The position numbers were made by a program, and so were the translations under genes. Shown here piece after piece: positions 34,691 to 47,000 of a DNA stretch of 64,000 nucleotides; the stretch's first letter is position 1; each line of letters opens with the position of its first letter. Source of the DNA: Aulostomus chinensis (taxonomy: Eukaryota > Chordata > Actinopteri > Syngnathiformes > Aulostomidae). Location of the stretch: the NCBI GenBank assembly GCA_037954235.1, contig JBBMOA010000013.1:14944001-15008000 (forward strand), written 5' to 3'. Below the pieces are notes generated by a model, which did no database searches, was not told the DNA's origin, and worked only from the letters and a program-made list of their open reading frames with translations.

Positions 34691-37288
34691 ACAACTACTA
34701 CATTTACATTAGGTCAAACATGTTGAAATTAAAGGTAAAAGTAGCAATTAACCTTACTGTCCCACAAACACTGTCAGTTGAAACCTCTTGTGCCAAAGCT
34801 ACAAAAGCAAATGTTCTTTTTGCATTAGCAAATACAGTCTCCACAGTATCTAAAGGGTTGCTGGGTAGAAAATGATGAGGCTGCTTCATGTTTATTTAGG
34901 GACTCCAAACCATGAATACCTTTAAAAATAACTGTCCAGGTACCTACATGATTACATTATTTGAGGCCAATCAGTGTAGCACAATGTCAGAGCTCAGTGG
35001 AGTGTAGAGACTCTCTGTGTTTTGCCTCACTCATTAGCAGGGCGAGGATATCACAGGTGACCATGGTTATGAGGCGCTCAGAGGAAATGCCTGTGCTCAC
35101 AGGTCAGCATGGCGCATCCTAAGCTTGCAATATTGAACCATTTTATTCCCTGCTGACACAGAAATGACTCTTCCACAGAGCTACTTTGCTACAAGGTCTG
35201 TCTGTATTTGTTCATGTTTATCAGGGCTCAAAATGAGCAGGTACATCACTACCTCCTGCCGTTTACGTGCATTGTGCGGCCTCCTATTTGCATGGTTCCC
35301 CAGCAAAAATATGCATGTCTTACAAGGCATAATTTTAAGACCACAGACAAACACGGAGCACTGAAAGAGAGGAGTGAAAGTAAGGACTAATTGTTGGCAA
35401 ATAAAAGTTAATATAGCCTGAGAAATTGGGGCGCTGAAGTGTGACAAACCAGAATTGGAGACTGACTGTGTTGTTTTGTTTTCTCACAGTGGGAAAGAGA
35501 CATTTTTCAGGAGCGTACTGCACTGCTGTGATCAGCGAGGAGGCCGTTAGCTGTGGGTATTGATTTCTCTGGGTGATAAAGCACATCATATGGGTATTAT
35601 GGATTAGGGTTATTAGAAAAAATAAGCATGAGTTTCTTTCAAATCTGCTTTCTTTGTATTTGCTATGTAAGTGAAGCGAACAAAATCATTTTAAAGCTAA
35701 TCCACCTATATTTCCATCTGATTTACAAAGACCTTTATTCCTCTGCAGAAAAGTATACCTGCTGGCAAAATTCCCATCTGCATTACATGCATCTGTAATG
35801 TGGTCTAAATATTCAGGTGCTGACACGCACACTTTAATCACACACTTTAATCCTACGCAAGTTTGACTGTAATTACCAATATACACTTCGAGCAAAAAAC
35901 GCATTGAAAGCTACATTAGATAGATTGAAGCAGTGTAGGTGGTGGAATCATTTTCAGAGTAAAACCATCTAATCAGTATTTAACTTCAAACATTTGCTTG
36001 TGCGTCTAATTGAGGATGACAGATCAGATGAAGAGAGGCTAGCCTGCTTGCTGGGTGTAATTGGAGGCTAATTCCCTGTGATTTGTCTCATCTCAATGGG
36101 ACGGATCACTGATCTGCGGAGGGGAGATAATAAGGTGAACAAATCACTGTAGACTGTCTCTAAATTCCAGTTGAACTGCTAGATCCGATAAGCCAAGCTG
36201 ATTAGGGAGGAGAGCGGCGCGCCACATATCGCAGTGGTGTTTGTTTGTTTTTTTTTCATGAAGAAAAACTCTCAACTAAAACTTTAGCACAATTGTCCTC
36301 AAAATCCAGATTCCATTTTCTATCTGGGATGAAACTCGATTGTCTTTGGAAACCAAATGATATTCATAAGTAATAGTTTTATTATCTGTGACAGACACAT
36401 CATCATAAGAGTCAGTGCTCAGTGTCCGGACAGCTCAACTGTACCCACAAAAGTGAAATGAGAAAGTATTGTGAAGACTTCTCAGTATAAGTCCACTTCT
36501 CCTCAAGGCAATATTACTGCAGAACCGTTGTATTGTACTCAGAACCTGTCAGGGGTTATGATGTTCAAATGATTGGTGTTCTTATAAGTTCATTTGCAGT
36601 AAATGTCATAGTATTTTCAGGACTACACATGAGACTCACAAGGGAAACCTCACATTAAAGGTTTCCAAGGAGCGAGCCTCAATAATAAGTTAAATTAAAG
36701 TTACAGAACAAAATAAAACTTAAGATATAAAGTAGTTTTGTTGTTAAAGTTGTATTCTTTTATAATATACTTCAAAATTTGATGTGGGAAAATGTAATCC
36801 CCAAAATTATTAAATTAGCACATGGTCAAATCGTGATCCTCTGATATCACTGTCTTACATGAGTTATGCATGGGAAATTAAACTTAAACCTCACGCAACT
36901 TTACAAAACAATTTTGAATTTATTTCATACCTTTACAAAGCCATACAATCCTTCTGGGTCTTGAAAGAAATAAAAGTAATGGTGCTTGGCAAGGAGATGG
37001 TGAGCATTCGTCGCAGACGTGTTGATGATTGTTGGTATTTTATTTAGCTGTATTCACAGTAACTGACTGGATTGAAGTAAGAGACAAATAATAGAGTTAG
37101 AGGTGAATAAATCTTGTTACAATATGTTTATATACTTCATTCTATGAAGTAATGTGAACAAAAGTGATGGCCATTTATTTTTCATGTTGTTTAGTGTCAC
37201 CCCACAGTGACTTCTCTGTCTGACGTACTTCTTAGTATTGAACAGTGACGACAAGCACAGTGAAATCCTGATCACACTTGATACCCCC

Positions 37289-37289
<1 letters not shown>
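34691..37289. other. Non-coding stretch with conserved-element-like blocks
   Basis: No gene recognised. 35690-36190 has moderate GC, little simple repeat and several TAATTA/GATTA-type cores, as in vertebrate enhancers; this is an impression only. A GGCGCGCC octamer occurs near 36214 in AT-rich surroundings. Confidence 0.3.

Positions 37290-37379
<90 letters not shown>
37290..37379. repeat. (AC)45 microsatellite
   Basis: Ninety uninterrupted bases, the longest pure dinucleotide AC/GT run in the window. Confidence 0.98.
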
Positions 37380-37381
<2 letters not shown>

Positions 37382-40073
37382 AATATGTGCTGCATATAAA
37401 CAGTGTTCCATTATGATCTTTTTTCCTGAGTATTATGGTTCATTTTTTTTTATTTTGGTTGATGTAAAAGTGAGTGACATTAGACAAAAAAGTGTAGTAG
37501 AAGTTGCTGTAGAAGCTCACATAAAATTGAAGCCTTTGAACTCCTTTGTAAAGCTCTAGCAGCTAGAGGAAAATTTCATTACCTTAAAAGTTTCTGCTGA
37601 ATTGTGAAAAGTGGCTGTGTGGAAACAGGCAAATGAATAGAGCAGCAGAGGAGACACAGTTGAGGTAAGAGGACAATTTATGCCATTATGTGTCGTTTCC
37701 CCTCCTTTTCCATAATGGATCTTAGTACTTGATACATGGCAAATCTTCCAGGAAATCTCTCGTCAAAGGAGACTTGGCTGGTGAGAGTAGTGAGATGAGG
37801 AATCAAAAGCAGGGGAGAGACATTTGGTTCAGGATATATGGCTGGTAGTCGGTATAAAGACCTGCTCCACTGACACGCCACCTTGTGGGCTTGCCCGGTG
37901 TGTTTTTACAAAGAACACAGCAAACGAACTCTCCAAAGTTGTTCATGGGACCGGTGACCATGATTACTTAGTAGAAAAATCCCTTCCTTCTGTTGGACCG
38001 GTCAAAGAACAAGCGTAGAAGGGGTGTAAAGTGGTTTACAGGTAAAAGACCGCATCTTAATTAGATTGCAAGGGAGAAGGTTTTTATCAAATTATGAACA
38101 AAGGTTGAATGTCAGATCTTCATTGAGCTTGATTGTCAAGTGAATAATCAGGAATCATCCTTCCTTACAAGGGGGATATTAACACTTCTGACTGTACAAG
38201 GGCACTTCATTGATGCCATGTTGAAGCAACATTGTGATGTAGCTGAACAAAATACATACCTCATTGCTCTGAGATCCTGATATCGAGGCATTTCACCAAC
38301 ATGATGAACCATAACAGCACTCAAGCATTTGTGTATCAGACTTTTTTTCCCTGTCCTTTGGTAGTGTTGTAAGTAGTAAGTAGTTTCCAGGACGTTTGCA
38401 GCAGGATTAGGGAGATGTTCTTTTATAAACTATGTGAAATGAATATTTTAGCAGTGACTTGAGAATGTTTTTGGATGCTCTGACTTGACAGTGTTTTTTC
38501 ATAATTGCCTCAGTCTTGGACTCCATTGGGCAATAGAGCAGGTGGCGTGCAGTGTAATAGCTGAATTCAGATTTCTGGTGTGCTATTATTAAAACATTTC
38601 CTTGCTTGTATTACCTGTTGTTCAATGCCCTCTGATGAAAATTCATTTGCACGGCAGCTGCATGTGTGTCAGTTGGAGGTGAATATTTTCAAGAGATGCA
38701 CAAAACAAAAGTGATATAACCTACGGCCGGTTGGAACCAACGCCATACGAGCAAAAAGTGATGCCCACCAGATATTCAGTTCAAGTTTTGCCTTCTTCCT
38801 CAGTGTTGCAATGGCCCTCGAGGTACGATTAGCTTCAAACATCTTGACGAATCAAATCCTAGTGTTTTCCTTTGCTGAAAATTCACTGAAGATTTGTGAT
38901 ATTTGAATGGAAATACTTCTTTTATTTACTCAGATCCTCAGAATTTTTTTGTTTTGTTTTGTTTTTTTGTATGTAAGTCCATGTACAACAGCAAAAAATA
39001 AATTTTATTGAATCTATTGAATCTAGCCAAAACACATAATCAGATTCTTGCTCATGTTTTTCTCACCATTTCCTTGTCTCATCTGCCTCTTATGAGCCGC
39101 TTGGAATCTTTGTTTGACCAAACATGCATTGTTACCATCTTCTCAGTTCCTATTCAATCACTATTTCAGTAAAATATTGAGAAATACTGAGATGAACTTT
39201 GACCTTTTCTGTACATTGTATTGTTATTAACAGTGCATGTGTAAGAGTGTTTGAGGTCCAGGGAGACATCAGCTGATGCAAAAAAATAGCCCTCAGGATG
39301 TTTAGTGTTTGGGGTCAGCCAAGGTCACATAAGTCCAAAACAGTACAGAAAATTAACATAGATTCACAAGTTTGCTGTGAAAAAAAGACAAACTTTTAAA
39401 CCCACACTCTGACAGTGATTTTTTGTTGTTGTTGTTATTCATTTTTCCATCTCAATGCCCCCTTTAACTGACCGTGTTGACTTGTTTTAATCTGGAATGG
39501 TTAGGGTGTAGTGATGAGCAGGCCCCGGTCAGGAAGATGTGTATCAATGTCATAAGATTTGCCCCAGAATATAATACAGTCAGACAGTACTTAGCATGTA
39601 ATCAATTTACATGCTTGATATCGATAATCTGGCTGCACTGGCTGTCTGGTGTTACTTGACAATACTACACAGATTACAGTTCACCTAACAATAATCATGA
39701 ACTACTTCTACGATAAGACTGTGTTAACTTAGAGATATGAATCCTCAGTGGCTTCGTGATTTGATTCAGTTTCCATCCAAGTGTTCAGTGACTCACGGTA
39801 CATGTTGGTGTATTGCTTTGAAGTCTTGGAAATGACTGCACATGGCTACTTTTTCCTCATTTAACACAACCATTCACATGCCTATAGGGACGAGGGAAAT
39901 AAATCAGCATAATCCCAAATTATATGATGTTCCAGTTGGCAGTGCTTTCAAAAATTAGACCACAACAGTAATAAAAATAAATGCTGCATCTCCAGAAAGA
40001 GTGCAGCACATTTTTGTTTTGTTTTTACTTTCTACTCAGAGTTAATTTTGTGTAATGCTGAAGTATGTGTCCC
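37380..40073. other. Non-coding stretch
   Basis: Small T-rich patches (38945-38975) and an AATAAA near 38997. No gene or named repeat. Confidence 0.5.
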
Positions 40074-40150
40074 TCTTTATTCTTTATTCTTTATTCAGAT
40101 CCTCATTAGCTTCCACAGCTGTGGTCGCTAATCCTCCTGGGGTCCACAGG
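40074..40150 (-). mobile_element. LINE-type 3' tail
   Basis: Read on the minus strand it runs CTGTGGACCCCAGGAGGATT, then GGAAGCTAATGAGGATCTGA, then about three GAATAAA units. The text GGGGATCC(T)AATAAA with a short tandem tail is a common teleost LINE 3' end; only this end is present, so the copy is severely 5'-truncated. The clade is not assigned. Confidence 0.5.
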
Positions 40151-42261
40151 TGTCATCTGTAACTGCTGGAGCTCTGTAGATGATGATCTCATTGTGACAG
40201 CAAAGACAGTTCTACAACCTTCATGTTCCTCTTGCAAAGGTAATTGTTTTATCATTATATCAAGATTCTTGCTACCGATGCTTTAATTTTATTAATTCAT
40301 GATAATGTGGTTGAAGCGTCTTGCAGTGTTTGGGTGCTGTACTTAAACTCTGCTTTTATTGCTTCATCAGCATTATGTTTTTCATTTCTGTCATCCACAT
40401 CTGTGTCATGAATCACACAAAATAAAAGATATCCAAAACCTCCAATGACAAAAAAAAATGGTGGTTAATGAAGAAAAACATTTTGCTAATTTTGCTTTAT
40501 TTATTTATATCATAATTTAATAATGATCATAACGGTTGTTGAACTAATTCTCTGACTGTTTGAGTAAAAATGGCTGTGTTATAACTTGATTATGCCTCTT
40601 TTAAATATCCTTTTACCATGGTGATGGTCGATTACACAACACATTTGGTTTGAAATTCAACTAAGGAGGGTATCTGTAGCAGCTACATCTGCTCACTCTG
40701 TGTGTTTCATACTTCATAGTTAGGGAGAGTGAAACTGAACTGACATTCCTGCCTCATCAGTGTGCACAGGGAAAGAGGGAACATTAGTGTGGGTTTGAAA
40801 TAAGGTATTGACCACCTTAATAATAGATCAGTACCAGTAGAGTTCCATGAAGAAGATCATACAGGAGATGATGTGTTGTTTTGAGTAATGTCTCTGTAAT
40901 GTCAGACAACACTTTCCAGTTTATCATGATTGCATATACACAACCTTGCTCTTCTGTTAAAAACTGGGACAATACACACATAACTGCTGCAGATGCTAAT
41001 CAGGTATAACACACACACACACACACACAGACAAACAAAAAACAAATGAAGCACACATGTGGTTGTCCTTGCTCTGCTCCCCCGGTATGACTGACTATAG
41101 CAATCTCAGCTTGGAGCAGCTGCCGTTAAGTCATTAAAATGTCAGCCATGTCTTGACATTTACTTCATTTTCCATTTACTGGGAGGTGGAAAACAGATTT
41201 TCAAGCATTTATTGGTGAGGAAAAAAAAGCTAAAAAAAAGAAGAAGTTCCATATAATCTTATCCAGTCTTCACAGCTTCAGCCTGGATGTTCATCGAACA
41301 CCACAATGAAGTACACAACAATCATTTAAGCTAGTGCTGCCTTCTTCCAAAGTCAAGCTCTGATTTGTTTATTTATTTTTGCTTTCTTTTCTATAATCTG
41401 AATTATTTTCTATTGTGTCCTATTTGTACTGGTTGGGCAGTTGCCCTGAAAAGCCAGACAACAGTGTCCTTGGGAGCAGATAAGAATTGAGCTGTCAGCG
41501 AAGCCAAATTCAGTCTGGGCTGAGATGTACAACGGCATGCATGACAGATTTGTGAGGCTGTGATTGTGATGCATTATCTGGTGAAGGCAATCAAAGGGAG
41601 GATTACAAATGGAAGGCAATGTCCCATTATCTCAGCCAGTCCAGAGGAGCACGGGAGAGTCAGAATGGCACGGAGAACCAACCAGAATACAGACACTTAT
41701 GTGAGGAGTTATGAAAGGAACATGGGCCTGACTGCAGTCATTGCTTCAGTGTTGCAGCTCACAAGTTCGTAAGAGGAGTTCCCAAAGGAGGTAACACTCG
41801 ATTCTGTATTAAAGAAAAATGGACAGCTTTACAGTATTGAACATTTCTCCTTAAAGTAGAGAGGACACTTTTCTTCAGGGCAATTTAAAAAAAAACAAAC
41901 CATGAGGATATTTGTGATCACATGCACAACCCCCTGGGAGGGTCAAAGGGGAAGTTGCAGCAGCACTGCTCCATAGCAGCCTCTACAAAAGTGTCTTGAT
42001 ATACTGCTCTCCCTGCCTGCACTCATGTTTCCTCTAGACCAGTCACGATGATGCCTCCTTGTCTGTTTGAGTACGGAGTGTCAGAGCACTTGCACCTTGA
42101 AATAACTGAAAAATTCCAATTACAGTTGTAAAAAAAAAAAAAAAATCCATCTAATTAAGAAGTCTCGTTTCACTCTACCACCGTTGATTGACTTAGTCAA
42201 ACAAAAACAAAAAAAAGATGAATGAGATTAACAGCATGTTTAACCCATTTTTTACTCATAC
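40151..42261. other. Non-coding stretch
   Basis: (AC)10 at 41009-41029 and poly-A at 42128-42144. No gene recognised. Confidence 0.5.
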
Positions 42262-42268
42262 ACTGCAG

Positions 42269-42691
42269 TGTCATGGGATTGTGTGGTGGGGGAGTAGACC
42301 CAAATGCAGACGAGGCATGAGGAGAGTTCACAAAAAGAAGTTTATTACGGACATTGGTGGGAAACCGGCAACTCGAGGCTCGGGGCCCGTGGCTGGAGGC
42401 TCGAGGCTCGGGGCCCGTGGCTGGAGGCTCGGGGCCCATGGCTGGAGGCTCGGGCCCGTGGCTGGAGGCTCGGGGCTGGCGACAAACAACACTTGCCATC
42501 GCCAGCAACAACAGTTCGACACAATGCACTTTGACAATGACCCGACACGGACAAGGGGAAACACGGGGAAAACGAGACACAAGTGGTGCAATCACACAGG
42601 TGAGACACATAAGGTAATCACAGGAGGGAGGTCAGGAAGACAGGACATGACGACAAAGTAAAACAGGAAACACAAGACAGGGATCGTGACA
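42269..42691 (-). mobile_element. Solo-LTR-like or TIR element flanked by CTGCAG
   Basis: The 423-bp element starts TGTCATGG and ends CGTGACA, with identical CTGCAG at 42263-42268 and 42692-42697 as a possible 6-bp target-site duplication. On the minus strand it reads TGTCACGATCC at its start and has AATAAA about 85 bp before its CA end, the order expected of an LTR, and its text (for example CTGCATTTGGGTC) is like an abundant teleost repeat. Alternatively, ACTGCAGTGTCA (42262-42273) and its exact complement (42687-42698) could be a 12-bp terminal inverted repeat of a DNA transposon. No coding region. Confidence 0.6.
42372..42478. repeat. GC-rich 20-28-bp minisatellite inside the mobile element
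   Basis: About five units of the type GAGGCTCGGGGCCCGTGGCT, varying between about 20 and 28 bp by small duplications (GAGGCTC doubled in the second). It is open in several frames, which creates spurious proline/glycine-rich frames on both strands. Confidence 0.9.
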
Positions 42692-42766
42692 CTGCAGTAT
42701 GTCAAGGATCTGCTGTGTGATGTCGTACTTACTAAGGTTTTCCCTCCAGTCTAAATTCTTGCTTGT

Positions 42767-42845
42767 GTTGTATGTCGCTTTGGACAAAGGCGTCTTCCAA
42801 ATGAAATTGTACAAATGTAGAAAGTAAAAAAAAAAAAAAAAAAAA
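42767..42845 (+). mobile_element. SINE 3'-tail fragment with poly-A
   Basis: GTCGCTTTGGACAAAGGCGT followed by CTTCCAAATGAAAT and a run of about 19 A. The GTCGCTTTGGATAAAAGCGTCTGCTAAATG motif is the known 3' end of common fish SINEs and L2-like LINEs. Only the tail is left. Confidence 0.65.
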
Positions 42846-43879
42846 TCACTGAATAAAAAGAAAAACTGCAAATAACACTTCAAAACTCACAGTCTGGATT
42901 TAACTGGATTACATTTAATAAAGTAGAAAACATGAGTCAATTCTTGTAATTTAAAAAAAATGGTTTTGTTATTTTAACAGTGAGTTACAATCAACACCTG
43001 CAACTACACTCACACATATTATCGGGGATGTGGCTAAAACAACACACAGAGTCCAACAGTTGACAGACAAGGGAGACGCAATGTGCTATTGTGAGTTGAG
43101 TAAACAGGCTGCTCAAGGGAAATTAAATGAATTAAATTCACTTCAAACCAAATGGATGACATGCACTGGCAAAGACAGAGACAGGGGAATATGTGTGAAT
43201 GTGTTGTTGAAAAGAGATGGGGGGGGGCGGTTCTGCAGGAAATGCTGTGGAAGATAAAATGAAGCTTAAGATTGGGCTTATTTGTACACCCATGCATTTA
43301 CAACATTGTTTACTGATAAATTAGGCAAGGAAAGCTCGGATATTGCTGAAAGAATAGTCAGAGAGAGCCAGAGATGGAGAGATTTGCAATCAGTTGTGCA
43401 TCTGCAGTGAATGCAGAGGCCAACCCCGAGGCCCTGCACCACCTCCGGGAGCAAACATACATCCTTGAGTCAGTGCTGCCTCCCAGTCACGTTGTGCTTT
43501 AATTAAACAGGGCTGAGTTGTAGAGAAGTCTTGAGTCATGTTTAACTCCAAATGTAATAAAGGGCATTACATCTGCACCAAAAAAAATCAATCCTGTGAC
43601 CCATTGGCATTGTGTTCTCCTGCTGCCAATTAACATATGCTAATCCAGGATGCACTGCACAATGCTGTACCTGCACAACGGAGAGAATGGGCATTGAGGT
43701 GTCTGTGAATTGACCTTGATATGAACGTGGCCTCTTATGATAAAAGGTCGTTTCTGGAGGTCAGACTGCACCCTCCCCAATATTCACACTGTAGGATGGA
43801 TGATCATCTATTCCGCAGGATTTATTGAGATCTCACATTTCACAAATGCCTTTAGGGTAAAGTTCTCTGCCTCCGAAAA

Positions 43880-44035
43880 CCACACATAAACATAGCACCA
43901 ACTCTAAATTAGATTTATAGTAATGGGCCTTAATTACCAGCTTGTATATTACTGAAAGTGGATTATTTGAAACATAATTAATTAGGATTTGGAGCACAAT
44001 ATCTGATTACAAATGAGTAGTAATGAAAAGTTTAG
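43880..44035. promoter_or_regulatory. Candidate conserved non-coding element (homeodomain-site rich)
   Basis: Contains CTTAATTACC, CATAATTAATTAGG and GATTAC within 120 bp, embedded in complex, repeat-free sequence. Such clusters are typical of deeply conserved enhancers of developmental genes in teleost gene deserts. Conservation is not shown by this sequence alone. Confidence 0.2.
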
Positions 44036-47000
44036 AGGGATTTTTGGTTTGTGTTGATCCAACTTGACTTCCAATCAATGAACTCCGGGCTGAAAGCACA
44101 TTTTGTTTTCTTTTGTGAAAGCAGTCATTTACCACTGGGAATATAGTCTTTTCATAAAAGCAGACTGTCTATGCAGCAGGAAGGTAGTGGGATGTTTTTT
44201 TTTTTGTCTTTTTCAAACACACAAAAGAATATGCAGTATTCACAATGGCTTAAAAAGGTAGAAAACCTACACACAGAATGCTGAGCTTGTTGCCTGCCAA
44301 GGACGCTCACAGGCTGTTAGAAACAAAACAATGTTGTTACTGCACTCTGTATTCAGACGACATGGTGGAGAGGCTGTTTTTGATTTTGGAGTGCTTGGGA
44401 GCCGATGAGGCTGTCCATTGTGGCAGGCATAGAAAAACTGTGGAAGTATAATGTGTGGCCGGACAGCTACAGCCAGATCTTGCATTTTGCATCATTGCAC
44501 TCAGGCCATGGATTAGCAGAGTAGGGAAGTTAAACATGGTTCGATTGCATATACTACCCATACTCTATTGATGCAAAGCTGGCTTAGAATCAGAAAAGAA
44601 TGTCTCTTTACAGCAGCCTTGTATGTATTCCATAAATAGATATGGATCTATAACATCTAATCTATTGCAATCTTCACTTAATCCACTTTGAGAGACCAAA
44701 TTTGCTGCAGACTGGGGCTCAGTGAAAATTGCAGTTTTCGTTTTTTTCTCTCTCTCGAACGTTTAACGAATTACATTTTCAGCTGGAAATAATGTCGATG
44801 ATTTTAAGTCATGTTTTTACACTCAAGATAAACTATCGCACCAGTCTGCAATAGTTTGGGCCAGTCTGTGTGGCGAGTACAGACATCTGGTAGTGTGTGA
44901 AGGGTTCAGTCTCACGTCTGATGTTTTTCAAGTAGACTCTGGAGGATGAGGATTATATGTGATTAGTCTAAGTCGTTATTATCTCTGCCACTCTGTTTCA
45001 CCGAGCGTTAGCCTACATAGCCTAGGCTTGGCTCCAGCGTGTAACTTTCCTCACCTCCAACACCCTGTGACACTCACCACACCTACCCCTCGATGACTTC
45101 ACTCAAATGAATTTTTTGTTCTATTTTTTGTACTTTTTCGATGGTGCCATATCACATAAGAACAGCTTCAGTCAGTTCAGTTCAGTTCACTTCTTTGGTC
45201 TGTAAACTCTCATTTTCATGAGATTTTTGTGCATTCAGGTGTCTTCAGCTGGAGTGGCCAGTTGGGTTGAGAAATCTGTCAGTAAACCAGACTATGAATG
45301 GCACACAGAAAATGAGTTTAATCTTGTTGGTGAGAGAGAAATAAATAGGTTGTTTGACTTTGGGGAATCTAATCATGATCTGTATTACATTTATTCCATA
45401 AACATTCAATTTGCCTCATTTATATTGCAGGGCCTGAGTATTGTGAATAATTATGTATGTAGGTTGAAGGTCAACTTTTAGTGTCCATCAGGCTGAGATC
45501 TGAATACCACGCTTGACGAAATACGTTGAAACAACCAGCTGATCCCAATACTGGAGGACAATGTATTGATCAAGACACTGCCACAGATGAAGTCCAGTTT
45601 ATTTTTGTAGCTGGATGTCTGATAGAAACCATTGATTCAAGAGACATGTTGCTGGGTCAGCAATTTGTGAGATGCTTGAGACCAGTAAGTATTCATGCGA
45701 TTCTTCTTCTTATTCTTCATAGGCCAATGATTCCCTGATAATACTCTCATATAGCTCCCACAGCTGCCAAGGCACCTCTATCGATTTTCCAACACTTTCT
45801 TTTACCGAACATTTCTGATAACACATATCTTTATGTTCTGCAATATTGTGTTTTGTTGTTTATTGTGTGCCAGTTTGGACATTTGCGTATTTTTTCTGTA
45901 TTATGAGGTGAAATCCTGATCCAACTCGATCTCACAGCTTTTGTGTTTAAAAAAAAACAACAACATTTCAGCCACTTAACGGTATACTTAATCAGATTTT
46001 GACCAGCTTGTTTGTCTGAACATCTCTCAAATGCACCCTTATAATGTTGACATGTTTTGTGGGCAAAGGAATGAACAGTTGTGGTCAATTTTGGAGCTAT
46101 AAAATTTCTTCTCCCTGTGCTTTCCCAGCGGCCCTCTCTGTGCTTTCATCCCATCATTCCTCTCTGTCCTCCCTCATCCTGCGAGAGGCTCCGGAACGAC
46201 CCAGAGGAACGATGACAAAGCAGAGCGAGAGGGAGATTTTTATCTTTCTCCTGATCTGTTCTCCCCCTCTGTTCTCTCTCTCCTTCTGGTACTTGTTTTT
46301 CCTCAGTTGTCCCCTGGTAAAAGAGAAGAAACGGTTGTATAATTAGCTTATCAAAGCCTGAAAGGGATGCTAAATTTTCTAATAACGGTCAAAAATGGAT
46401 CTGACAGGAATGGTTGTTGAAGCTCTTATTCATTTATATTTCTTTTTTTAAAGCTGTATATTTATCAGAGTGGTGGCCGTAATGGAGCAAACACTATGCA
46501 AAGATATACATTTATTTCTTGCTATTATTATGCATTGTTGAAACATGCAATGGTTTTCTTTTCATTATGAGCCAAACTCTGAATAAAGAATGTGTGGACT
46601 TATGTAGTTTATATGATTAAATTACCTAAATCTGTTTCTTTTGATATAAAAATTTAAAAGTACACAAGGTAAAACCAAAAAAAGCAATCCTACTGACCCA
46701 TGTCAGCTGAGGCCAAGCCCCTTAACAATAATGGAGGCCACACTGTTCCTGGACACTTTGTTTATTATCCAATCACTGCTGCCCTCTATCCACTGTTGGA
46801 GGACACAGAAAGAGTGTTTCATCTTATCTATGCTCTCATTTTGTGAAATAAGCTACCTGCAGTTCCCAGTAAAGGAGAGGTGCTTCATTTTTCTTCTCAG
46901 GAAATTGTGAAGTTTGACATGTAATGCAATTTTCAGTTCTGCCCAGCTGGAAGTGTTTCAGAAATTAAATGGGGACTCTTTTGAAGCTGTGTTAAACACC

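Noticed and set aside
37117..37559. Frames with long His-Thr or Cys-Val runs
   Set aside because: Translation of the (AC)45 tract and its flanks. The same applies to 33673-34018, 34322-34549, 20477-20695 and 21611-21883.
42197..42661. Overlapping frames up to 147 codons on both strands, rich in Gly, Pro and Arg
   Set aside because: They arise from the GC-rich minisatellite and the surrounding mobile element, open in several frames at once.
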